A stretch of DNA of 44,160 nt from the NCBI GenBank assembly GCA_030834365.1, contig JAURFJ010000001.1, positions 1 through 44,160 of the forward strand, read 5' to 3'. Every line of letters begins with the position of its first letter. The stretch's first letter is position 1. Below, in pieces: positions 24,781 through 33,156 of the stretch. A program made the translations under genes and the position numbers. The DNA is from Flavobacteriaceae bacterium (GTDB taxonomy: Bacteria; Bacteroidota; Bacteroidia; Flavobacteriales; Flavobacteriaceae). Below the pieces are notes generated by a model. It saw only the letters and a list, made by a program, of their open reading frames with translations, was not told the origin of the DNA and did not search any database.

Positions 24781-25821
24781 ATGCTTAAGCGCATAGTTTC
24801 CTTAGCGGCAGTTTTAGGCCTGTTTTTCTTAGCTGTTTTGGGCTACCTCAGTTATAGAGTAATACTAGCTGGCAACACCAATTTTGAGCAGAACGAACGA
24901 GTTGTTTACGTAGAAAGCGACGCAACAATTGCTCAAGTACTGGAAGAGTTGTTGCCGCTACTAAAGAATCCCAATGACTTTGTGACGCTTGCTAAACGAA
25001 AAGGATATTACAACCGCGTACGTCCGGGCCGATTTGTTTTGGAGAGGGGCATGAATAACAATGACATCATCAATGTGCTGCGATCAGAGAACCGCCCGGT
25101 GCAGGTAGTTATTCCTGCCAAAGAGCGACTAGAAGAGGTGCTGGGATACGTCAGTCACTTTATTGAAGCAGACAGCATAGCGCTTATAGAAGCCTTTTAC
25201 GAACGTGATTTTTTGTTTCAAACCAAGCTAAATAAGCATACCGCTCTTACATTAATTATTCCAAACACCTACGAGTTTTACTGGAACACCTCAGCAAGTC
25301 AATTTCGATCGCGAATGTTAAAGGAGCACTCCAGTTTTTGGGACGATGAACGCTTACAGCGGGCACATGATAGTAAACTCTCTCCGGCCGAAGTGTATAC
25401 ATTGGCTTCTATTGTTTATAGAGAATCGGTGAAAAGAGAAGAGTCACGGCGCATTGCCGGAGTATACCTGAATCGATTGAAGCGCAAAATGAAGCTTCAA
25501 GCAGATCCGACAGTCATCTACGCCCTAAAGGAGCGCTTCGCCAATTTTGACACTGTTATACGACGCGTTTTGTACAAAGATTTACGTTTAGATTCACCTT
25601 ACAATACGTATCAAAATTACGGACTACCTGCAGGGCCTATTTTTATGCCTGAAATTGATTATATCGATGCTGTTCTAAGTGCAGAGAAGCACGACTTTCT
25701 CTATTTTGTTGCCGACAGCACCAAAATTGGATACCATCATTTTTCTAAAAATCTTTCTGAACACAACGAAAAGGCCAAGGCTTATGCTTCATGGCTAAAT
25801 AGTCGTCAAATTAAGCGGTGA
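24781..25821 (+). CDS. mltG: endolytic murein transglycosylase MltG
   Basis: MltG cleaves nascent glycan strands in the membrane and so limits their length. The 346-residue protein has one N-terminal span (about 5-27) and a YceG domain. The catalytic glutamate is Glu215 in LASIVYRES. QADPTVIYAL, YNTYQNYGLPAGPI and FLYFVADSTKIGYHHFSKN also match the family. It is the third gene of the dapF-GNAT-mltG operon, so precursor supply and strand processing are encoded together. Its stop abuts the convergent methyltransferase stop. Confidence 0.95.
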   Translation: MLKRIVSLAAVLGLFFLAVLGYLSYRVILAGNTNFEQNERVVYVESDATIAQVLEELLPLLKNPNDFVTLAKRKGYYNRVRPGRFVLERGMNNNDIINVLRSENRPVQVVIPAKERLEEVLGYVSHFIEADSIALIEAFYERDFLFQTKLNKHTALTLIIPNTYEFYWNTSASQFRSRMLKEHSSFWDDERLQRAHDSKLSPAEVYTLASIVYRESVKREESRRIAGVYLNRLKRKMKLQADPTVIYALKERFANFDTVIRRVLYKDLRLDSPYNTYQNYGLPAGPIFMPEIDYIDAVLSAEKHDFLYFVADSTKIGYHHFSKNLSEHNEKAKAYASWLNSRQIKR

Positions 25822-26538
25822 TCAAGATTCTTTGAGAAGCGCAAAAATGCTCGGTCTTTTGTGCAAATTAGGTAAAGGTGTGCTTAACCACTCGGCCACC
25901 GTTTTCGTGTGAATTTCTTCACCATTTAGGCTCATCTCAACGCCTACAGTTAACAGGGTGTCAAGGCTCAGGGTGTCTAGCAGTTCGCGCAGTAGTTTAT
26001 CGTTTCTGTAGGGGGTCTCCATAAAGAGTTGAGTCTGCTTTTTCTGTAACGATTCGCGCTCAAGTGATTTTAGCTGTTTTTTTCGCTCGTGGGCATCGTG
26101 CGGAAGGTATCCATTAAACGAAAATTGCTGTCCATTTAAGCCGCTTGCCATAAGCGTTAATAGTATAGAAGAAGGACCTACAAAAGGTTTAATTGGTATT
26201 TTTAGATGGTGACACCGCCTTATCAGGAGGGCTCCCGGATCTGCAACGGCGGGGCAGCCCGCTTCTGAGAGCAATCCGACCGAAAGGCCGTTCATGCAAG
26301 GTTCAAGAAGAAAATCGATTTCATCGTTCTTGGTTTTGAGGTTAAGGATCTCTATGTAGAGTGAAGACTGGTCTACCTCTGGATAAAGACTTTTCAAGTG
26401 GCGTCTTGCCGTTTTCTCGTTTTCTACAATAAAATGAGAAAGTGATTTCACCTGATCTATTACCCCTTCAGGAATGCAAGAACTAACAGCTGATTCACCA
26501 AGAGGAACCGGAATGAGGTAAAGCGTACCTTTTTCCAT
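25822..26538 (-). CDS. SAM-dependent methyltransferase, RsmI/tetrapyrrole methylase fold
   Basis: The 238-residue protein resembles RsmI, which methylates C1402 of 16S rRNA, but it is a diverged paralogue. SEAGCPAVADPG (91-102) replaces the usual SDAGTPxxSDPG, and GPSS (121-124) and FNGYLP (141-146) are kept. The N-terminal GNLGD motif of RsmI is missing; the start reads LYLIPVPLGESAVSS. Such a paralogue commonly lies near dnaA in flavobacteria. The substrate is unknown. It follows dnaA after 25 bp. Confidence 0.85.
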   Translation of the reverse strand: MEKGTLYLIPVPLGESAVSSCIPEGVIDQVKSLSHFIVENEKTARRHLKSLYPEVDQSSLYIEILNLKTKNDEIDFLLEPCMNGLSVGLLSEAGCPAVADPGALLIRRCHHLKIPIKPFVGPSSILLTLMASGLNGQQFSFNGYLPHDAHERKKQLKSLERESLQKKQTQLFMETPYRNDKLLRELLDTLSLDTLLTVGVEMSLNGEEIHTKTVAEWLSTPLPNLHKRPSIFALLKES

Positions 26539-26563
26539 GAAGGAGAGTTATAGCGTATATGCT

Positions 26564-27979
26564 TTAGGAGAACTTCTTTGAAAGATCTTCTATGTACTTT
26601 TTGAATTGCTTGTCTGTGTCAGCTAAATTTTCAACTGTTCTACAGGCATGTAGTACAGTGGCATGGTCTCTTTTACCAATTTGTGAACCTATGCTAGCCA
26701 GTGAGGCCTTAGTGAACCTTTTGGCAAAGTACATTGCCAATTGACGGGCTTGAACAATATGGCGTTTTCGGGTCTTCGATTGTAAGGTGACCAAATCCAT
26801 TTCAAAGTAGTCTGCCACCATCTTTTGGATGTATTCAATAGATACCTCTTTCTTGGTGTTCTTGACAAACTTATCCACCACGTGCTGGGCAAGCTCGAGG
26901 TTAATCTCTTTCTTGTTGAATGAGGCCTGTGCGATGAGCGATATGATAGCCCCTTCGAGCTCCCTAATGTTACTCTTGATGTTTTGAGCGATGTAATCGA
27001 TAATTTCTTCAGGCATTTCCATGCCATCGAGATATAGCTTATTCTTGAGAATGGCCACGCGGGTCTGATAGTCGGGCGGACTGAGCTCTGCTGATAAACC
27101 CCATTTAAACCTCGAGAGTAGACGCTGCTCGATGTCTTGCATGTCTACAGGGGCCTTGTCAGACGAAAGCACCACTTGCTTTCCGTTTTGGTGCAAATGA
27201 TTGAAGATGTGGAAAAACACATCTTGTGTACCACTCTTGCCTGCTAAGAACTGTACATCGTCTATAAGTAGCACATCAATGAGTTGGTAGAAGTGAATAA
27301 AGTCGTTGCGAGTATTATTCTTTACCGATTCAATGTATTGCTGGGTAAATTTTTCAGCAGATATGTAGAGAATCGTTTTGTCGGCGTTTTTTTCTTTAAT
27401 ATCCACGCCTATGGCGTGCAGTAAATGCGTTTTTCCGAGGCCCACATTGCCAAAAATAAGCAGCGGATTAAATGAGGTGCCACCCGGTTTATTTGCTACT
27501 GCCTGCCCAGCAGAGCGAGCGAGCCGATTGGATTCTCCTTCTAAAAAATTCTCAAAACTATAAGAGGCGTTTAATTGCGCATCAATTTTAATATTGCGAA
27601 TACCAGGGATTACAAACGGATTTTTAAGACCTGGATCTTTGCCCACTAATGGAACATCTATTTCTTGAGGAGCAAATAGGCTTTTTTGCTTACTTGGAAT
27701 CTGCTCGGTAAAGGAGGTCGACTTATCGGCATTTTCCATCTTGATCACATAGACCAACTTGGCATTTTCTCCGAGCTCTTTTCTCAAAGCTACACGGAGT
27801 AACTTAACGTAGTGTTCTTCGAGCCATTCGTAAAAGAATTTACTGGGTACTTGAATGCTCAGGGCTTGATCGTGTAGCTTTACTGGAATAATGGGTTCAA
27901 ACCATGTTTTGTAGGCCTGAGGTTGGATGTTGTCTTCGATAAAAGACAAACATTGATTCCAAACGTATTCCGCAGACAT
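26564..27979 (-). CDS. dnaA: chromosomal replication initiator protein DnaA
   Basis: DnaA binds origin boxes and opens oriC. From the ATG at 27979 it has 471 residues; a TTG two codons upstream is also in frame but less likely. Counting from that TTG, domain I spans about 1-85, followed by a flexible linker. The AAA+ domain has Walker A GNVGLGKT (179-186) and Walker B LLIDDVQF (239-246). The C-terminal DNA-binding domain carries IGKRDHATVLHACRTV. All parts are intact. The upstream 197-bp region shows no recognisable DnaA-box cluster. Confidence 0.97.
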   Translation of the reverse strand: MSAEYVWNQCLSFIEDNIQPQAYKTWFEPIIPVKLHDQALSIQVPSKFFYEWLEEHYVKLLRVALRKELGENAKLVYVIKMENADKSTSFTEQIPSKQKSLFAPQEIDVPLVGKDPGLKNPFVIPGIRNIKIDAQLNASYSFENFLEGESNRLARSAGQAVANKPGGTSFNPLLIFGNVGLGKTHLLHAIGVDIKEKNADKTILYISAEKFTQQYIESVKNNTRNDFIHFYQLIDVLLIDDVQFLAGKSGTQDVFFHIFNHLHQNGKQVVLSSDKAPVDMQDIEQRLLSRFKWGLSAELSPPDYQTRVAILKNKLYLDGMEMPEEIIDYIAQNIKSNIRELEGAIISLIAQASFNKKEINLELAQHVVDKFVKNTKKEVSIEYIQKMVADYFEMDLVTLQSKTRKRHIVQARQLAMYFAKRFTKASLASIGSQIGKRDHATVLHACRTVENLADTDKQFKKYIEDLSKKFS

Positions 27980-28176
27980 CTTCAAAAGAATTGTTTTTTA
28001 AGTATTCTTAATTAGCTACAATTGAATGTAAAAAAACTCAAATAAGGTTTCTGAGTGTGAAAGCAAATATGTTCACTTCTTTTGGTTAAAAAAAATAAAA
28101 ATAGGGTTGTAATATTTCTTTTTTTATCATAACTCTAGAGCAGAGAGACTTTTCCTTAGCGTAAACATTTTATAAC
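27980..28176. other. AT-rich gap between dnaA and the thioesterase gene
   Basis: This divergent gap is AT-rich, with long A and T runs around 28087-28100 and 28118-28127. I found no match to the DnaA box TTATCCACA and no exact TAnnTTTG box on either strand. It probably holds both promoters in a divergent form, but nothing firm can be marked. Confidence 0.5.
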
Positions 28177-28572
28177 ATGAAAAACAAGGGTGAGATACAA
28201 CTGAGAGTGCGTTATTCCGAAACAGATCAGATGGGAGTGGTTTACCATTCTAATTATCTGAATTACTTGGAGTTATCTCGGGTTGAATGGTTAAGAGATC
28301 TGGGTTTTTCCTATGCTGAATTGGAAAAAAATGGTGTGTTGTTGCCCGTGGTTCACGCCTCGTTAAATTACTGCTCTCCGGCTCGTTATGACGACCTACT
28401 TCGCATTGAATCTAGGGTCAGCGAAATGGGGGGGTCTTCTATTGAATTTCAAAGCGAAATTTACAACGATAGGGGAGTATTATTGGTGGAGGCAGTGGTA
28501 CGTTTAGTATGCATCCAATCGGGTACATTTAAACCTATACCCGTTCCTAGTTATTTGCGCGAGCTTATATAA
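28177..28572 (+). CDS. YbgC/4HBT family acyl-CoA thioesterase
   Basis: The 131-residue hotdog-fold protein begins LRVRYSETDQMGVVYHSNYL, the 4-hydroxybenzoyl-CoA thioesterase signature, with the likely catalytic Asp17 and the following YHSNYL. VEWLRDLGFSY and SPARYDDLLRIES also fit. It probably hydrolyses short acyl-CoAs. In flavobacteria this gene often lies between dnaA and ribD, as it does here. It converges on ribD, with 17 bp between stops. Confidence 0.92.
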   Translation: MKNKGEIQLRVRYSETDQMGVVYHSNYLNYLELSRVEWLRDLGFSYAELEKNGVLLPVVHASLNYCSPARYDDLLRIESRVSEMGGSSIEFQSEIYNDRGVLLVEAVVRLVCIQSGTFKPIPVPSYLRELI

Positions 28573-28599
28573 AAAACCACCTAATCAATTTAGGCTTGG
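28571..28599 (-). terminator. likely intrinsic terminator overlapping the ribD stop
   Basis: On the minus strand CCTAA and TTAGG (plus arms 28590-28594 and 28580-28584) pair around a 5-nt loop; the stem extends by CCA/TGG across a 2-nt bulge and is followed by six T. It includes the ribD stop codon. The stem is AT-rich, so strength is uncertain. Confidence 0.5.
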
Positions 28600-29651
28600 G
28601 CTACAGTATTTAGTGCATGTAAAATTCGATCTCCTTTGCTTGAACCGATTTCTTTGAGTTGAAGAGCCGAAGGCGCTTTAATTCCAGACTGAAGCTCTTT
28701 CGCCGCCTTAAAAACGTAAGCCTCATCCCATAAATTTGCCTCTATAAAAGACTGCAAGGTTTTTGTGCCTCCCTCAACTAGAATAGATTGAAATCCAGCT
28801 TTGTACAACTCTTCTAAGGCCTCCCTCAGGTCTTTGGAGTAAAGGACCTTAGTGTCGTGCGACTCACATTCTACTCGTTCGGTTGGCAATTGGCCTCCGA
28901 TATGCAGTATAGAGAAACCTCCGCTTTTCGGCTGTGAAACAGATTGAAAAAGGTTTCTATTAGTGCTAATCACAAAACGCTCGGGGGATCTGCCTGCCCA
29001 ATGTCTGGTGGTGAGTTTAGGTCTATCGGCCTTAAAGGTCTGACTGCCAACTAAAATACCCAAATGTTGAGCCCTTAATTTGTGAGCGAATTGCTGAGAC
29101 CAGGAAGCAGAAATCCAGGTTATTTTATTTGTTTCTAGTGTATTTGATGGCGCTATGTAGCCGTCTGAACTCTCGGCCCATTTTAAGGTCACGTAGCTCC
29201 TATTTTTGAGTATGCTTTGTAAAAAATGACGGTGGTGGTATTGGCAAGCCTCCGCCAGCAAACCTACCTGAACTTTTATTTGGGCTTGTTGGAGCAGTGC
29301 AACTCCTTTTCCTGACACCTTAGGATTCGGATCGAGTACCCCAATATGCACTTCTTTTACCTTTTCTTGAATCAGGCGCAGAGCGCAAGGTGGAGTTTTG
29401 CCATAGTGCGCACAGGGTTCCATGGTGACGTATACCGTCGAATCGGAAATCAATACTTGATCTATATCGCGAACCGCATTAAGAGCATTTATTTCGGCAT
29501 GTGAGCCACCATAGGTACTGGTAAACCCTTCACCAATGATCTTGTTTTGATGAACAATGACACAGCCTACCGATGGGTTAGGCATTGAATGAAAAGCTCC
29601 TCTAAGCGCCAGATCAAGCGCCCGCTTCATATAGAATTCATGTATCTTCAC
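28590..29651 (-). CDS. ribD: bifunctional riboflavin biosynthesis deaminase/reductase RibD
   Basis: RibD deaminates the first pyrimidine intermediate and then reduces its ribose side chain. The 353-residue length is normal. The deaminase domain (about 1-145) has HAEINA with His51 and Glu53, and PCAHYGKTPPC with zinc ligands Cys80 and Cys89. The reductase domain starts near YVTLKWAESSDGYIA. The start is GTG; the family opening EFYMKRALDLA requires it rather than the ATG seven codons later. A -7 box begins only 5 bp upstream of the GTG, implying little or no leader. Confidence 0.95.
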   Translation of the reverse strand: MKIHEFYMKRALDLALRGAFHSMPNPSVGCVIVHQNKIIGEGFTSTYGGSHAEINALNAVRDIDQVLISDSTVYVTMEPCAHYGKTPPCALRLIQEKVKEVHIGVLDPNPKVSGKGVALLQQAQIKVQVGLLAEACQYHHRHFLQSILKNRSYVTLKWAESSDGYIAPSNTLETNKITWISASWSQQFAHKLRAQHLGILVGSQTFKADRPKLTTRHWAGRSPERFVISTNRNLFQSVSQPKSGGFSILHIGGQLPTERVECESHDTKVLYSKDLREALEELYKAGFQSILVEGGTKTLQSFIEANLWDEAYVFKAAKELQSGIKAPSALQLKEIGSSKGDRILHALNTVAQA

Positions 29652-29655
29652 AAGG

Positions 29656-29663
29656 CAAAAATA
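29656..29663 (-). promoter_or_regulatory. TAnnTTTG -7 box directly ahead of ribD
   Basis: The minus strand reads TATTTTTG, an exact -7 match only 4 bp from the ribD GTG. With the usual spacing, transcription would begin at or next to the start codon. The whole gap to the divergent GNAT gene is 23 bp. Confidence 0.45.
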
Positions 29664-29674
29664 ACGAATAGAAC

Positions 29675-30178
29675 GTGGCGCATTCCTTTTTAGATGAGCG
29701 GCTGATTCTCAGGCCGCTTCACTCAAATGACGATCAGCAATTAGGAGAATTAATCCAACGTGTTTTGGAAGAAATGAAGGCCCCCAAGACAGGAACAGCA
29801 TATGCGGACCCCTATTTATTTAGCCTTTCTAATTACTATACGCATCCGCGCCGAAAGTACTATGTCATTGCCGATTCCAAAGTCATTTATGGGGGTGGCG
29901 GGTTCGGTGATTTACCCGGAGCTGACCCTTCAGTTTGTGAAATACAAAAAATGTATTTCGATGCTGCTCTAAGGGGTAGAGGCTGGGGAGAGCACCTGAT
30001 TACATACATTATGTCTGAGGCAAAGAAGTTAGCATATAACAGGGCCTATATAGAGACATTAGAGTCTATGACGGCTGCACGTGCTTTGTATAAAAAGTTG
30101 GGATTTAAAACACTGAATGGTCCACTTGGTTCAACAGGGCACTCCTCATGTCCCATACATTTGATTAAAGATCTATGA
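29675..30178 (+). CDS. GNAT family N-acetyltransferase
   Basis: The 167-residue protein matches the GNAT fold: ERLILRPLHSNDDQQL at the start, YGGGGFGDLPGADPSVCEIQ strands, then KMYFDAALRGRGWGEHLI with the acetyl-CoA loop RGRGWG, and a final AARALYKKLGFKTL. The substrate is unknown. No in-frame ATG precedes the conserved start, so GTG at 29675 is used. It overlaps prmC by 4 bp (ATGA) and is divergent from ribD by 23 bp. Confidence 0.9.
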   Translation: MAHSFLDERLILRPLHSNDDQQLGELIQRVLEEMKAPKTGTAYADPYLFSLSNYYTHPRRKYYVIADSKVIYGGGGFGDLPGADPSVCEIQKMYFDAALRGRGWGEHLITYIMSEAKKLAYNRAYIETLESMTAARALYKKLGFKTLNGPLGSTGHSSCPIHLIKDL

Positions 30179-31014
30179 ACTACCTGGCGATGATTCAATT
30201 GATGCGTGAACAACTGCTAGCCATCTATTCTGAGAACGAGCAGCGCAGTTTAATGCGCATATGGGCTGACGATCAATCGACAGAATTATACCGAAAACTA
30301 ATCAGTGAACCCGTATTCAATCTTTCTGACCAGCAGGCTTCGTTATTTAAATCTTATGTATGGGAGCTGAGTGGTCACAAGCCCTATCAATACGCACTGG
30401 GTTATGCTGATTTTTTTTCACTGCGCTTTGAAGTCAATTCGTCAACGCTCATTCCAAGACCTGAAACAGAAGAGCTCATTCAGTGGGTCATCGAACGCTA
30501 TCAAACAACAAAAAAGCCGTTGACGGTGCTCGATGTGGGCACAGGAAGTGGGTGCATAGCTATCACGCTCTCAAAGCACCTTACTATTTCGTCTATTTTT
30601 GCGATTGATTCTTCGAGAAAGGCTTTAGAATGTGCAAAACGCAATGCTAAAAATCACCGTGTTGAGGTGGCCTTTGAGCGGATAGATATGAGCCATTATA
30701 TACCTAAAGTAAAATTTGATTTGATTGTATCTAATCCACCATATATAAGAGAGTTAGAAAAAAAAGAAATGAAAAGAAATGTTCTCGATCATGAGCCGCA
30801 TGAAGCCTTGTTCGTGCCAAATGAAGATCCGTTAGTACACTATAAAGAATTGGCCAAAATGGCTAGGCTGTTTCTAAAGCCTTCAGGTGGTATTTACCTC
30901 GAGGTTAATGAACGCTTCTCTAGCGAAGTGGCTGCACTCTTCAATGACTTTAATCAGGTTGAAGTGCGAAAAGACCTATTTGGAAAACCCAGAATGGTAG
31001 GGGCATACGGTTAA
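30175..31014 (+). CDS. prmC: peptide chain release factor N5-glutamine methyltransferase
   Basis: PrmC methylates the glutamine of the GGQ motif in RF1 and RF2, speeding peptide release. The 279-residue protein has the SAM-binding DVGTGSGCIAI (120-130) and the catalytic NPPY (187-190) in DLIVSNPPYIRE. The N-terminal helical domain includes SGHKPYQYALGYADFF, and FEVNSSTLIPRPETEEL is a family signature. The gene is coupled to the upstream GNAT gene by a 4-bp overlap and is followed by ligA after 11 bp. Confidence 0.95.
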   Translation: MNYLAMIQLMREQLLAIYSENEQRSLMRIWADDQSTELYRKLISEPVFNLSDQQASLFKSYVWELSGHKPYQYALGYADFFSLRFEVNSSTLIPRPETEELIQWVIERYQTTKKPLTVLDVGTGSGCIAITLSKHLTISSIFAIDSSRKALECAKRNAKNHRVEVAFERIDMSHYIPKVKFDLIVSNPPYIRELEKKEMKRNVLDHEPHEALFVPNEDPLVHYKELAKMARLFLKPSGGIYLEVNERFSSEVAALFNDFNQVEVRKDLFGKPRMVGAYG

Positions 31015-31025
31015 ATCAACTAGAA

Positions 31026-33044
31026 ATGACAGAGTTAGAAAAAATACAAGCCCTAAGGCACGAATTACATCAGCATAATTATAATTACTATATACTTGAT
31101 AATCCAATAATTAGTGATTATGAGTTTGATCAAAAGTTGAAGATCCTTCACCATCTCGAGGCTCAGAATCCGCAATGGTTTGATTCAAATTCTCCCACTC
31201 AACGAGTGGGTGGTGGGCTTACAAAGTCTTTTGAGACCGTTACTCATCGGTTTCCTATGTACAGTCTAGAAAACAGTTATTCTATAGAAGATCTTACCCT
31301 ATGGATTGAGCGAGTTCACAGACGTCTCTCAGATGAAGGGGTCGATATGGGAATGTCTGAAGTTGCCTTTACGTGTGAGTTGAAATATGATGGGGCTTCA
31401 ATTTCATTAACCTACACAAATGGGCAATTGGTTCGGGCATTGACTCGAGGTGACGGGGTTCAAGGAGATGATGTGACTCAGAATGTAAAAAAAATAAATA
31501 CGGTTCCGTTGGTGTTGCAAGGCGACTATCCGGCAGATTTTGACATAAGAGGTGAAATAGTATTGCCTAAGGAGGCGTTTGTTCGCTTGAATGAAGAACG
31601 AATTTTAAAGGGTGAGGTTCCATTTATGAACCCTAGAAATACCGCCTCGGGAACCTTGAAGCTGCAAGATTCGGCTATTGTTGAATCTAGAGGCTTGCAA
31701 TGTCTGTTGTATGCTGTGGCCGCTAACCAATCGGTATATACCTCTCAGTATGAGATGTTGCAAGAGGCTAAAAGGATGGGGTTCTTGGTGCCTGAAACCG
31801 CAAAGAGATGTAGATCTCTTGGAGAGATTATAGTGTTTATTGAGCAATGGGAACACTTGAGATCTTCGTTGCCATACGAAATAGATGGTGTGGTAATTAA
31901 GGTAGACGATATAAGCCTTCAAGAGCGTTTAGGCTATACAGCAAAGGCTCCTAGATGGGCTATGGCTTATAAATTTAAAGCCGAACAAGTAATGACACGT
32001 CTAGAATCGGTAAGCTATCAAGTAGGCCGCACAGGAGCGGTTACCCCTGTTGCTAATTTAAACCCGGTTTACCTGGCGGGAACAGTGGTTAAGCGCGCCT
32101 CATTGCACAATGCGGATCAAATAGAGAAGCTCGATTTGCATATTGGGGATACAGTCTATCTAGAGAAAGGAGGGGATATTATTCCAAAAGTTATATCCGT
32201 AGAGCTAACCAAGCGAATACCAGGTGCACTTGCTGTCCGTTTCCCTGAGCACTGTCCTGAATGTAAGGCTACACTGGTAAGAAAAGAAGGTGAGGCGCTG
32301 CATTATTGTTTGAATGAAGATCAATGTCCTCCGCAAATAATCGGGCGTATTCAGCACTTCTGTTCGCGAAAGGCTATGGATATTGAGGGGATAGGAGAAG
32401 AAACCGTTGCTCTACTTGTAAACCATCGGCTTATTGAAAATAGTGGAGATCTCTACCAACTGACCCCAGAGCGTCTTCAAGGTATTCCGCGTTTAGGCGA
32501 GCTCTCAATTGCTAATCTTTTAGAAGGTATCGAGAAAAGCAAGGTTCAGCCATTCGATAAAGTACTGTTTGGATTGGGTATTCGCCATGTAGGCGAAACC
32601 GTTGCTAAAAAACTGGCTAAAGCATTTTTCTCACTCGAGCAGTTGAAGCAAGCTACGCTCGAATCGTTAGTCGCTGTTGAGGATGTTGGCGAACGCATTG
32701 CGCAAAGTGTATTTAGCTATATGAGAGACCCAAAAAACGAACCTATTCTAAAGCAGTTAAAAGTAGCTGGTTTGAACCTAGAACTAAATGAGATGGCTGA
32801 AATGACAGGATCAAAATTGGCCCATCAAAAAATTGTTGTTTCAGGGGTGTTTGAACGCTATTCAAGGGACGAGATTAAGCAGCTTATAGAGCGCAACGGG
32901 GGGCAAATTATGGGCAGTATCTCATCAAAAACAGACTTGATCGTAGCTGGCGATCAAATGGGCCCAAGTAAACGAAAAAAAGCAGAAGAGCTAAGTATAT
33001 CCATTATCTCAGAAAAACAATTGCTTGAACTGTTAGGTTTGTGA
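31026..33044 (+). CDS. ligA: NAD-dependent DNA ligase
   Basis: LigA seals nicks in replication and repair using NAD. The 672-residue length is standard. The adenylated lysine is Lys120 in CELKYDGASI. Other marks are domain Ia (YYILDNPIISDYEFD), the OB fold (VSYQVGRTGAVTPVANL), four zinc cysteines in CPECKATL...CLNEDQCPP, helix-hairpin-helix repeats (about 440-590) and a C-terminal BRCT domain (about 595-672). It is the last gene before a 112-bp gap and dapA. Confidence 0.97.
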   Translation: MTELEKIQALRHELHQHNYNYYILDNPIISDYEFDQKLKILHHLEAQNPQWFDSNSPTQRVGGGLTKSFETVTHRFPMYSLENSYSIEDLTLWIERVHRRLSDEGVDMGMSEVAFTCELKYDGASISLTYTNGQLVRALTRGDGVQGDDVTQNVKKINTVPLVLQGDYPADFDIRGEIVLPKEAFVRLNEERILKGEVPFMNPRNTASGTLKLQDSAIVESRGLQCLLYAVAANQSVYTSQYEMLQEAKRMGFLVPETAKRCRSLGEIIVFIEQWEHLRSSLPYEIDGVVIKVDDISLQERLGYTAKAPRWAMAYKFKAEQVMTRLESVSYQVGRTGAVTPVANLNPVYLAGTVVKRASLHNADQIEKLDLHIGDTVYLEKGGDIIPKVISVELTKRIPGALAVRFPEHCPECKATLVRKEGEALHYCLNEDQCPPQIIGRIQHFCSRKAMDIEGIGEETVALLVNHRLIENSGDLYQLTPERLQGIPRLGELSIANLLEGIEKSKVQPFDKVLFGLGIRHVGETVAKKLAKAFFSLEQLKQATLESLVAVEDVGERIAQSVFSYMRDPKNEPILKQLKVAGLNLELNEMAEMTGSKLAHQKIVVSGVFERYSRDEIKQLIERNGGQIMGSISSKTDLIVAGDQMGPSKRKKAEELSISIISEKQLLELLGL

Positions 33045-33126
33045 CGTTTTATATAAAAGCTGTTATATAGGGCTGTTAAGAGGTGTTGTAGTCGGTATTT
33101 GCTCAGGTCTCTGAACTATTTGCATC

Positions 33127-33134
33127 TAAATTTG
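33127..33134 (+). promoter_or_regulatory. TAnnTTTG -7 box ahead of dapA
   Basis: This reads TAAATTTG, an exact -7 match 22 nt before the dapA ATG. A TTTG at 33098-33101 is 25 bp upstream, a little far for a -33 element. It likely starts the dapA-bamD-rpoZ-coaBC-DUF4835 transcript. Confidence 0.55.
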
Positions 33135-33156
33135 CAAAAGTTAAACGATAACGCTC

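Noticed and set aside
27980..28176. oriC next to dnaA
   Set aside because: The gap is AT-rich, but I found no match to TTATCCACA and only imperfect look-alikes such as TTATCATAA.
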